A stretch of 23,678 nucleotides of DNA from the NCBI GenBank assembly GCA_900549995.1, contig URQQ01000063.1, positions 1 to 23,678 on the forward strand. Reading direction: 5' to 3'. Numbering within the stretch: position 1 is the stretch's first letter; every line of letters begins with the position of its first letter. The notes beneath the pieces are model-generated. The model did no database searches. It saw nothing but the letters and a program-made list of their open reading frames with translations, and had not been told where the DNA came from. Below, piece after piece: positions 1-6,306 of the stretch. Source of the DNA: an uncultured Lachnospiraceae bacterium (lineage in GTDB: Bacteria > Bacillota > Clostridia > Lachnospirales > Lachnospiraceae). A program made the translations under genes and the position numbers.

Positions 1-40
1 AGCTTTCCTTGGCACATTGTGTGCATCCTGCCCGGAGGGC

Positions 41-87
41 TTTTTATTACATAGGAAAGTTCTTCGAATTTTCCTATGTAATAAAAA
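41..87. repeat. Long perfect hairpin (18-bp arms)
   Basis: Positions 41-58 and 70-87 are exact reverse complements (arm TTTTTATTACATAGGAAA), separated by an 11-base loop. T-runs and A-runs flank the stem, so transcripts from either strand would form a stem followed by U residues; it could work as a bidirectional terminator. Just to its left, GCCC-GGA-GGGC (31-41) forms a small GC hairpin that runs into the same T-run on the plus strand. The structure is clear from sequence. Whether it is a terminator or a copy of a dispersed palindromic repeat cannot be decided from one window. Confidence 0.75.
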
Positions 88-148
88 ATATGCTCTCTCC
101 GGGGATAAGTTTTCATAACTTCACTTATCTGCCCGGAAGGGAGCATAT
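88..148. repeat. Second, imperfect long hairpin abutting the first
   Basis: The arm at 88-110 (ATATGCTCTCTCCGG...ATAAGT) pairs with 123-148 with a few bulges around a 12-base loop. It starts directly after the 41-87 hairpin, so about 110 bases are almost all stem. No open frame here looks like a gene. The stretch 1-184 therefore holds stacked palindromes downstream of the dead Rpn-type gene and nothing else that I can identify. Confidence 0.65.
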
Positions 149-184
149 CATTTTCTACAATTTTTTCCTGTCAATTACAATCCG

Positions 185-490
185 CTACTTCCAGTACTTT
201 TTCAGGTACTCCTGTGCTTCCTCTTCTGTAATAGAAAACTTCTGGATCATTTTCTCCACTATTTCATTCTGCGGAATCTGATGTTCCGAACATAACTCCA
301 ATAAAATCTGTATTCCTTCTTCACGACCCTCTTCTCTGCCCTCCTGTCTGATATAAACTTTTTCTTCCCATTCCTGCATATATCTCACCCCCATTTCTTC
401 ACTTGCTTTTACTTCGCACACACGCCTGTGGATCTGATGGATTCTTAGTTCCATGTTATCTTGTGTGTACAGTAACTTCAACTTTTTCTC
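185..490 (-). pseudogene. C-terminal remnant of an Rpn-type (PD-(D/E)XK) nuclease/transposase gene
   Basis: The minus-strand frame ending at TAG 187-185 reads like the C-terminal tail of Rpn-family proteins (recombination-promoting nuclease / 'PD-(D/E)XK family transposase'). The signs are the phrase IHQIHRRVCEVKASEEMGV, then MQEWEEK, a short REEGREEG repeat, and an acidic helical end (FSITEEEAQEYLKKYW). The N-terminal nuclease half is missing. Upstream the frame runs without a stop into sequence from a different family (KilA-N), so the junction near 460-490 is a fusion or deletion scar; its exact base is uncertain. A product from this piece could not be an active nuclease. Family assignment is from remembered family tails, not from a search. 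Confidence 0.6.
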
Positions 491-1230
491 TAATTTCCAT
501 TCCAATTGCGGCACTTCTCGTCTTATCAAATCAGCATTGGTATCTTCTAAATTGATAAGAACTACCAATTCCTCTGCCAAGCGAAATCTCTAATATTAAG
601 TATTTTGCCACTAACCCCTTTTTTATTTCTCCATTGTGCAGCTGTCTTTCCAAACAGTGCCATATTAAGAATGTCTTCTTCCGATGCATATGTATAAGCC
701 AATTCCTTTGGCGACAATATAGGTGTTATCAAAAATTCTTTTACTACATCGGTATGAATACGATAATTGATTTTTGACAACTCTCTTTTGACATCTCATC
801 CAATTGCAAGTCGTTCTGCTTCATCTTTCTTTAGTCTCTGATAGTCTTTAATAATATAAAGTTTAAACTCAGGCGAAATCCAAGAAGCAAACTCAAAAGC
901 AATATCTGTATGAGCATAAGTGCCACCATATCGCCCGGATTTTGAAACAATCCCTATTGCATCCGTCGCTTTTATCCATTGCTGAGGTGTTAATGTAAAT
1001 GCATTGTCTCCCGCTTCAGCTTTAAACCTATCGAATTCGATAGGTTTAAAATTAGGATTGTGTATTTGCTCCCATACCCCAAAAACGAAATGGTAGAATG
1101 GTTACGCATCCAGTTTGCGACTACGATAAAAGCATTATAAGGCTTTTTATATTTTGCAATATCAGTCAGCGAGATATACGCATCCTCGTAAACAACATCT
1201 CCCATCACACGAATTTCTCTTTTCGTTCAT
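491..1230 (-). pseudogene. Decayed KilA-N domain gene
   Basis: Reading across frames rebuilds a KilA-N domain protein: start ATG 1230-1228 (M-N-E-K-R), then YISLTDIAKYK, NWMRN-STI-FLG, NPNFKPIEFDRFK, TLTPQQWIKATDAIGIVSKS, GRYGGTYAHTDIAFEFASWI, PEFKLYIIKDYQRLK, and a tail with ITPILSPKEL and ALFGKTAAQWRN. It is broken by an apparent 2-base loss near 1211-1220, a 1-base loss in the G-run at 1077-1080, a TGG-to-TGA stop at 798-796, and a 1-base loss near 577-582 (RDFA-x-AEELVVL). KilA-N proteins are DNA-binding proteins common in phages and gut Firmicutes accessory DNA. Four separate lesions argue for long decay rather than sequencing error. The 3' end is fused to the Rpn-type remnant. Confidence 0.8.
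1021..1050. repeat. 30-bp perfect palindrome inside the KilA-N pseudogene
   Basis: The half-site TTTAAACCTATCGAA is followed at once by its exact reverse complement, with no loop. The 30 bases equal ten codons in the KilA-N frame and encode F-K-P-I-E-F-D-R-F-K, part of the domain's conserved NPNFKP-EFDRFK stretch. Because the palindrome is in frame, both strands read the same ten residues. It may be a coding coincidence or a real binding site. Confidence 0.95.
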
Positions 1231-1249
1231 GCCCCCTGTCAATCTTCGG

Positions 1250-1281
1250 CAATTAAAAAGGAGTGCCCCGTCGGACACTCC
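1250..1281 (-). terminator. Intrinsic terminator of the flagellin gene
   Basis: On the minus strand, GGAGTGTCC-GACG-GGGCACTCC forms a 9-bp stem (one G-T pair) with a 4-base loop. It is followed directly by TTTTTAATT. It lies about 33 bases after the flagellin stop, which fits a monocistronic flagellin message. Confidence 0.92.
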
Positions 1282-1313
1282 CTGCATACAACATTGATAT
1301 TCTAAAACAGTAA

Positions 1314-2825
1314 TTATTGTAATAACTGTAAGATAGACTGTGGCTGCTGATTTGCCTGTGCAAGCATTGCCTGAGCAGACTGTACCAGAACGCTGTTCTT
1401 AGTGTAGTTCATCATTTCTTTTGCCATATCTACGTCACGGATACGAGATTCTGCAGAAGTAATATTCTCTGTTGTTACACCTAAGTTGTTAATTGTGTGT
1501 TCCAGACGGTTCTGGATCGCACCGAGTTTACCACGGCTTGTAGAAACAGTATTGATCGCTGTCTTAATCTTCGCCATAGCGTCAGATGCACCATCTCTTG
1601 TACTGATATCTACAGAAGATAAATCCAAAGCGTCTACATGCATGTCAGCGATACTTAATTCTAACTGGTTGTAGATGTCATTTGTATCACCAATTTGGAG
1701 TGTTAATCCACCGCCTGCTGCAAGACCTGTACCTGCAACACCATTCTCTCCAAGTTTAAGTGTGGCGGGTGTACCGCCTGAATTTGCTGCAGCAAATTGT
1801 GCCCCGGTTAATTTTCCATCATAACTAACTCGCATCTCAGCACCAGCATCTGACAGCATCTTATTAATTTCACTTGAAGTGTATGATTTTGTTGCAACCA
1901 GATTAAGTCCTACTGCTGTTCCATCCGCTGCTACAGTTGCTCCTGCAGGATTGCCACCATTATTCGTGATTGTAAGAGTTGCTTCATTAAATCCAGCTTT
2001 TGTTGCTGAAAGCACAAGACCTGTACCACTCAAATCAACAGAAGTTGCTTTTACCGCTTTTGCAGATGTTACATTTCCCTGAGTATTAGCAGCCGTAGTA
2101 GCAGTAGTTATTGTAATATCTGCTCCTAACGTAACCTTCAGATCCTTTGCTGTATCTGGTGCTGCGACTTTCGCAAGTGCATTATCAATATCTTTCTGCG
2201 TGATTTTAGATCCAGCATCTGCATTAAATGTTAATGTCAGATTACCGTCATTATCCCACACTGCAGCTACCGGGTCTCCTGCAACATATGCCTTAGAAGC
2301 AAATGTAACTTTTGTTCCCTCTCCTCCGGAAATAGTTACATCAAAAGCGGGTACATTACCGCCAGCAGTAGTTTTGAAAGTAGCTCCGGTTGTACCAACA
2401 CCCATGCTTCCATCCAGCAATTTAATACCATTAAAGTCAGTACCATCAGCGATACGGTTAATCTCATCTTTCAAAGCAGAGATTTCATCCTGCAGAGCTT
2501 TACGGTCAACATCGTCTGTATATGTTCCGTTTGCAGATTTTGTAGCCAGTTCAGTCATACGGTTTAACATAGAGTGAACTTCCTGAAGTCCGCCTTCTGC
2601 TGTCTGAATCAGAGAAATAGCGTCCTGAGAGTTGTCAGTTGCTGCTTCCAGACCTTTGATCTGTGCTCTCATTTTTTCGGAAATAGCAAGTCCTGCTGCA
2701 TCATCACCTGCACGGTTGATTCTGTAACCGGAAGATAATTTTTCCAGAGATTTTGCAATGTTACTGTTGTTAACGCCTAACTGTCTGTTAGAATTCAATG
2801 CCATAATGTTATGTTGTATTCTCAT
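1314..2825 (-). CDS. Flagellin (filament subunit)
   Basis: A secreted flagellin of 503 residues that polymerises into the filament. The N-terminal D0/D1 region (about 1-140) has the typical MRIQHNIMALNSNRQL start and LSSGYRINRAGDDAAGLAIS. The C-terminal D1/D0 region (about 415-503) has NRLEHTINNLGVTTENITSAESRIRD in pieces and ends MLAQANQQPQSILQLLQ. The middle (about 140-410) is a Thr/Ala/Gly-rich variable D2/D3 region. I start at ATG 2825, not at the in-frame upstream start at 2888, because GGAGGT lies 7 bases before it and the family begins here. A sigma-28 promoter lies upstream and an intrinsic terminator downstream, so it is transcribed alone, late in assembly. The TLR5-contact stretch reads N-R-M-T-E-L at 88-93, keeping R89, E92 and L93. 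Confidence 0.97.
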   Translation of the reverse strand: MRIQHNIMALNSNRQLGVNNSNIAKSLEKLSSGYRINRAGDDAAGLAISEKMRAQIKGLEAATDNSQDAISLIQTAEGGLQEVHSMLNRMTELATKSANGTYTDDVDRKALQDEISALKDEINRIADGTDFNGIKLLDGSMGVGTTGATFKTTAGGNVPAFDVTISGGEGTKVTFASKAYVAGDPVAAVWDNDGNLTLTFNADAGSKITQKDIDNALAKVAAPDTAKDLKVTLGADITITTATTAANTQGNVTSAKAVKATSVDLSGTGLVLSATKAGFNEATLTITNNGGNPAGATVAADGTAVGLNLVATKSYTSSEINKMLSDAGAEMRVSYDGKLTGAQFAAANSGGTPATLKLGENGVAGTGLAAGGGLTLQIGDTNDIYNQLELSIADMHVDALDLSSVDISTRDGASDAMAKIKTAINTVSTSRGKLGAIQNRLEHTINNLGVTTENITSAESRIRDVDMAKEMMNYTKNSVLVQSAQAMLAQANQQPQSILQLLQ

Positions 2826-2940
2826 ACTGTTACCTCCATGTAATGTTTTACGGGAATTCCTTTTCCCTTTTTGTATGTTTCCTACCAAACGGGCCCTGTT
2901 TGGCAGTGAGCCGGAAGAAACAATCCCATCTCTTCCACTC
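2826..2940 (-). promoter_or_regulatory. Flagellin 5' leader with hairpins and GGA sites
   Basis: The roughly 110-base leader between the sigma-28 promoter and the flagellin ATG holds two small hairpins: CCAAAC/GTTTGG (2885-2903) and GGGAA-AAGGAA-TTCCC (2852-2867). The second shows GGA in its loop. Another GGA is in TAGGAAAC (2878-2885), and a third is in the ribosome site ATGGAGGT (2831-2838). A loop GGA plus a GGA in the ribosome site resembles the layout by which CsrA blocks hag translation in Bacillus. The motifs are seen; the CsrA role is inferred, and no csrA or fliW gene is in this window. Confidence 0.5.
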
Positions 2941-2947
2941 TATTATA

Positions 2948-2975
2948 TTTATCGGACGAAACCTGAAAGTCTTTA
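2948..2975 (-). promoter_or_regulatory. Sigma-28 (FliA/SigD) promoter for flagellin
   Basis: The minus strand reads TAAA (2975-2972), 15 bases, then TCCGATAA (2956-2949). This matches the TAAA-N15-gCCGATat/aa consensus of flagellar sigma factors in all core positions. It faces the flagellin gene and leaves a leader of about 110 bases. The cognate sigma factor is encoded at 10176-9391 in this window. Confidence 0.9.
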
Positions 2976-3021
2976 CTGGCATTTTTCACAAATAATCCCT
3001 ATATAATTTGGATAAATTTAC

Positions 3022-3066
3022 AATAAGATCAGTTTTACCTTCTCATTAGATAAAACTGATCTTATT
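3022..3066. terminator. 16-bp perfect inverted repeat after the long operon, probable terminator
   Basis: Arms AATAAGATCAGTTTTA (3022-3037) and its exact reverse complement (3051-3066) flank a 13-base loop, 17 bases after the peptidase gene ends at 3084. It separates the long flagellar unit from the flagellin promoter. The stem is AT-rich and the U-run on the minus side is weak (GTAAATTT), so termination efficiency is uncertain. It could also be a dispersed palindrome. Confidence 0.6.
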
Positions 3067-3083
3067 CGTATGTGCTCTATCTT

Positions 3084-3890
3084 CTATTCATACAGACTTT
3101 CCTTCACATAGAGTTCCTCCATGCTCAGGTTCTGTTCCTTCATATATGTTGCCGCATTGACTCCGACATAGCGGAAATGCCACGGTTCATATATAATTCC
3201 TGTGGAACTTTCTTTTCCCTTATCATAGCGGAGGATAAATCCATATTCGGGTGCGTGTTCCCGGAGCCATAACCCTTCCGGTGTCTCTCCGAAAGCCTCG
3301 TCAAGAGCCGGGTGTGCCTCTGAGTATATATCTACTGCCAGTCCAAGCCTGTGCTCTCCTGCTTCCGGAACGGATACGGACTGCTTCGCTTTCGCATATG
3401 CTGTCCCTTCGTCATCCCCCTGCTCCATATACCCCTGCATTTCCAACGTAAACAGTTCTTCCTGCTTCTCCTTTGTGCGGTAACCGGAACATACCGTAAG
3501 CGGCATCCCCTGCTGGGCCGCTGTATTCATCATCTGCATCAGCGGGTCATAGATTCTTTCATCTACGGCTTCCTCCGAATCCGGCAATGCTTTTAAATTC
3601 ACCTCGTAATGATCCGGAACCGGATGCGTCTCATTTGTGAGAATCAGACTCCATTTCTCCTCTTCGGTAAGCACAAGACCTGAAGCCCCTTCCAGAACCT
3701 GACTGCCCTCATTTTCCTTTACATCCTGCACCTTTCCGTCTGTATGTGCTTTACGCTTCACTGCCTCCGCATCCAGACGCTGCTGCCTGGCTGACATATA
3801 CATAAGAACCATGATAATCAGAAATGTATAGATCAAAACTCTTCTGGTTCTCACAGGATTGAATCCATTATCTCTCTGTTCTCTTCTCAT
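3084..3890 (-). CDS. Membrane-anchored M15/VanY-type D,D-carboxypeptidase-like protein
   Basis: A 268-residue protein with a basic N-terminus, one signal-anchor segment (about 18-34, LIYTFLIIMVLMYM) and an extracytoplasmic peptidase M15 domain (about 110-250). The zinc-site motifs are complete: SGYR near 135-138, EHRLGLAVD with H180 and D187, and EPWH with E235 and H238. The family trims the terminal D-Ala from peptidoglycan peptides. ATG 3890 is preferred over GTG 3896 because AAGG lies 7 bases before the ATG but only 1 base before the GTG. The gene follows the PilZ gene by 9 bases and ends the long unit, so it may adjust the wall for rod passage; that role is inferred. VanY-like homology here does not imply vancomycin resistance. 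Confidence 0.88.
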   Translation of the reverse strand: MRREQRDNGFNPVRTRRVLIYTFLIIMVLMYMSARQQRLDAEAVKRKAHTDGKVQDVKENEGSQVLEGASGLVLTEEEKWSLILTNETHPVPDHYEVNLKALPDSEEAVDERIYDPLMQMMNTAAQQGMPLTVCSGYRTKEKQEELFTLEMQGYMEQGDDEGTAYAKAKQSVSVPEAGEHRLGLAVDIYSEAHPALDEAFGETPEGLWLREHAPEYGFILRYDKGKESSTGIIYEPWHFRYVGVNAATYMKEQNLSMEELYVKESLYE

Positions 3891-3899
3891 TTGCACGCC

Positions 3900-4514
3900 T
3901 TATCTTACCCTTTTCAGCTGGTCATTTTGCTTTTTCAGCATGTACTTATACAGCAGGTCTTCCTGAACTCTTGATAAAGACAGGAACTCACATCCATAGC
4001 CGCGGAAACTGTACTGGAATTCTACATTTCTCCGGATAATACATGGGAATGGTTCCGCCCGGTGAATTGCAGGTATTCTGATACTCAGCATCTCACCCAC
4101 CGTAAATTCTTCCCGTGTCTTAAAGAGCAGGCCTCCCAGACTGATATCTACCAGTTCAACCTCAAGCTCCTTTGCACTCTCACGGTTGTAATATACTTCT
4201 GCGTTTTCCATAATGTTGATCCTGAAGTACTCTCTCTTCTCATCGCCTGAAGCCTCACTCAGATCGATGATCCGCGCAAGCTTTGCCGATGAGATATAGA
4301 CCCTGCCGATCAGTACCCGAAACCCAAGCCTCGAGTTATAAATCTCAATTTTCACAAGCATATTATAGGGGATTTCCGGCAGCTCATTCCTGGCATTACT
4401 GATGTCAATATAAGAATCTCTGATTCTGTGCAGAGTCCCCATTGACAGCAGATCATTATTCTTCGCCTTAATGACACAGGATGCTCCCACATATTCATCC
4501 GCTAATTCAATCAT
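3900..4514 (-). CDS. PilZ domain protein, YcgR/FlgZ/YpfA-like c-di-GMP receptor
   Basis: A 204-residue cytoplasmic protein with an N-terminal beta domain of YcgR-N type (about 1-88) and a C-terminal PilZ domain (about 90-200). Both c-di-GMP-binding motifs are intact: RxxxR as R94-E-Y-F-R98, and DxSxxG as D123-I-S-L-G-G128. Proteins of this layout slow the motor when c-di-GMP is high by acting on MotA or the switch. The gene starts 3 bases after the upstream stop (TAG-ATC-ATG), with GGAGGAATAG as ribosome site, so the two genes are probably translated together. Its place in the flagellar unit supports a motor-brake role, which is inferred. Confidence 0.9.
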   Translation of the reverse strand: MIELADEYVGASCVIKAKNNDLLSMGTLHRIRDSYIDISNARNELPEIPYNMLVKIEIYNSRLGFRVLIGRVYISSAKLARIIDLSEASGDEKREYFRINIMENAEVYYNRESAKELEVELVDISLGGLLFKTREEFTVGEMLSIRIPAIHRAEPFPCIIRRNVEFQYSFRGYGCEFLSLSRVQEDLLYKYMLKKQNDQLKRVR

Positions 4515-4517
4515 GAT

Positions 4518-4898
4518 CTATTCCTCCGGTTTTTCTCTTGTTCTGCGTTCTTTTGCAAGCCTTGACCTCACGGTGCTTTTTAAGTTCGTCTTCCTGGCAC
4601 CTGACTTCTGAAGATATTCCTTTTCCTCATTCTTGACGGTCTCAGATGTCTCCATGAGTTTACAGTATATTGCCGCAATCACTTCATATAGCTCTGTCGG
4701 AATATTGCTTCCGACTTCCATCATGCAGAGCATGGAAGCGGCACTGTCGTCCTTGAAGACAGGAATCCCTTTCCGTTCTGCAATATCGATAATCTTTTCA
4801 GCTGCCGTGCCATAGCCGGATGCAATCACAACCGGAGCTGCATCTTCTTCTGCCCGGTATTTTAGGGCAGCTGCTTTGTGCTTTCTATATTTTGACAT
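4518..4898 (-). CDS. Free-standing FlhB cytoplasmic-domain-like protein (FhlB/YlqH type)
   Basis: This 126-residue protein matches the C-terminal half of the FlhB cytoplasmic domain: AAALKY, then APVVIASGYG, AEKIIDIAERKGIPVF, and VGSNIPTELYEVIAAIY (about 7-88). A basic tail (about 95-126) follows. In FlhB the self-cleaving NPTH comes just before the YAVALKY-like strand. Here that place reads Y-R-K-H four residues after the start Met, so the protein begins almost where cleaved FlhB-CC would begin and cannot self-cleave. It overlaps the upstream FliK-like gene by 14 bases, as do ylqG/ylqH-type neighbours in Bacillus. It probably binds export partners as a spare FlhB-C. Full-length FlhB is not in the window. 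Confidence 0.85.
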   Translation of the reverse strand: MSKYRKHKAAALKYRAEEDAAPVVIASGYGTAAEKIIDIAERKGIPVFKDDSAASMLCMMEVGSNIPTELYEVIAAIYCKLMETSETVKNEEKEYLQKSGARKTNLKSTVRSRLAKERRTREKPEE

Positions 4899-6273
4899 CT
4901 ACACCAGTCCTCTTGTATGGTAATGTTTTGAATACATCCATCAGAGAGCGTGTCCGATCCAGCTGATCAATTCTGATCTCTGCCAGGCGGTACCCGTGCT
5001 CTCTCATAATCGCCCCGAAGTCCCCTTCCAGAGAAGCGAAGATCTTACGGTATTCCTTCGGACAAAAAAGCGAGAATCGGATATCTGATCCGTTGACCCA
5101 GAATTCCGCCTCAAACTGACCCATCCCATGGATGTCAAATGTAATCAGCATATGGATTCCTTTTTCCATCCCCTCTTTTGTCTCCCTGTATTCATTCGGG
5201 TCAATCCACAGCTCTGAAAAAGCTGTCATATTATGATACACCAAAGGAATCACAAAATGCAAGAGCGGAGTATAATTGCAAGGCGAAGACAGAAGACTTG
5301 TGATAATTTTTTCAATCTTATCCCCGTTCAGGCTCTGAATCTGAGTCTCACGGTCCTGTTTCCCTATGATTTCCGCCAGGATACTCATAATCTTGGAACG
5401 CCCCTCATTTCTGGCACCGTTGGCAAAAGACTGCAGATATTCTGAGACCAGGGTCTTCAGATGCTCTTTGTTCTCCCGTCCGTCAAGATGTACAAGAATG
5501 TTCAGCATTGCCTCATCCAGATACTGAGGATTATCCTGGAACCTGGACAGGTTATAGATAATGATCGGTATGATCTTGGCAGTCTGAGGACTGTAAAGAA
5601 TACTTCCTTCCACCTGTTTCAGAAGTTCAAGCACTTCCTCCTTCAACTGCGGGAATCCTCCCGTACCGGCAGCATTTCTCGCTTTAATTGCCGCCTCTGC
5701 GAGACTGGCTGAAAGAGTACTGCTTCCGACAAACTGATCGGAAAGATAATCCAGATTATTGGCAACAGAATCCAGTACATCCTGTTTTGACAGCATACCG
5801 TTTACTGCCTTCAGAAGTTCCGCAACTTCCGGCTTAAGATCCGGCTTCTGTCCGATCACTTCTCTCAGGAATTCAAACAGCTCCCCTTTGAACAGTGTGG
5901 AAGAGTACTCCTGTCTCATCAGTTCTTCCACAATCTGCTCCGGGTGGATCAGAAGCGCCTGGAACAGCTGCTGTATCTCTTCTGTCACCGTATTGTTATT
6001 TACCGGGAGGAGACTGATGATCTCCTCCAGCATATAGATATTCTTAAGGTAATTGACCGTCACATCCGGGTCTTTCAGAAGGTTCATCAGAACCGCAGCA
6101 CCCGTCTCATTCTGGAAGATATTATGCTGCAGAAGTTCTTCCGGTTTTCCATTCTTTACAATATGGCTGATTTCCTGGATGTCAAAAGGTATGGCAGGAT
6201 CTTCTGTCGCTTTATTCGGCTGTATTACGCTCTTGCTGACCATGGGTGCTGTTACTTTCAGAATGTCTGCCAT
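4885..6273 (-). CDS. FliK-like (YlqG-type) protein, function unproved
   Basis: A 462-residue, mostly helical soluble protein with no signal peptide or membrane segment. Residues 1-325 are helical and not recognisable to me. The C-terminal part (about 327-462) looks like a hook-length-control C-terminal fold: FSELWIDP, HMLITFDIHGMGQFEAEFW, then a helix and a final strand set (GYRLAEIRID). In true FliK this domain contacts FlhB. Here the next gene, overlapping by 14 bases, is a lone FlhB-C-like protein, so the two likely act as a pair. A clear FliK already exists at 18491-17172, so this is a second, divergent member. ATG 6273 has GGAGGGGG just upstream. The FliK-like call is from pattern and context, with moderate certainty. 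Confidence 0.65.
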   Translation of the reverse strand: MADILKVTAPMVSKSVIQPNKATEDPAIPFDIQEISHIVKNGKPEELLQHNIFQNETGAAVLMNLLKDPDVTVNYLKNIYMLEEIISLLPVNNNTVTEEIQQLFQALLIHPEQIVEELMRQEYSSTLFKGELFEFLREVIGQKPDLKPEVAELLKAVNGMLSKQDVLDSVANNLDYLSDQFVGSSTLSASLAEAAIKARNAAGTGGFPQLKEEVLELLKQVEGSILYSPQTAKIIPIIIYNLSRFQDNPQYLDEAMLNILVHLDGRENKEHLKTLVSEYLQSFANGARNEGRSKIMSILAEIIGKQDRETQIQSLNGDKIEKIITSLLSSPCNYTPLLHFVIPLVYHNMTAFSELWIDPNEYRETKEGMEKGIHMLITFDIHGMGQFEAEFWVNGSDIRFSLFCPKEYRKIFASLEGDFGAIMREHGYRLAEIRIDQLDRTRSLMDVFKTLPYKRTGVDVKI

Positions 6274-6306
6274 TGTTCCCCCTCCAATTCCCTTTTTCTT
6301 TCATTA

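Noticed and set aside
9..281. Plus-strand 90-residue frame at the left edge
   Set aside because: It runs through the stacked palindromes and the antisense of the Rpn-type tail; there is no ribosome site and no protein-like pattern.
320..345. REEGREEG coding repeat as a tandem DNA repeat or CRISPR-like unit
   Set aside because: It is two short coding units normal for Rpn-type tails; there are no spacers and no further copies.
1879..2577. Plus-strand open frames inside the flagellin gene
   Set aside because: They mirror the Thr/Ala/Gly-rich middle of flagellin, lack ribosome sites and resemble no family.
3084..3890. VanY homology as a vancomycin-resistance gene
   Set aside because: M15 carboxypeptidases are widespread; there are no vanH/A/X or vanRS neighbours, and the context is flagellar.
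4940..4960. AGAGAGCGTGTCCGATCC resembling the palindromic repeat
   Set aside because: It lies in conserved coding sequence of the FliK-like gene, has no pairing arm nearby, and the match is short.
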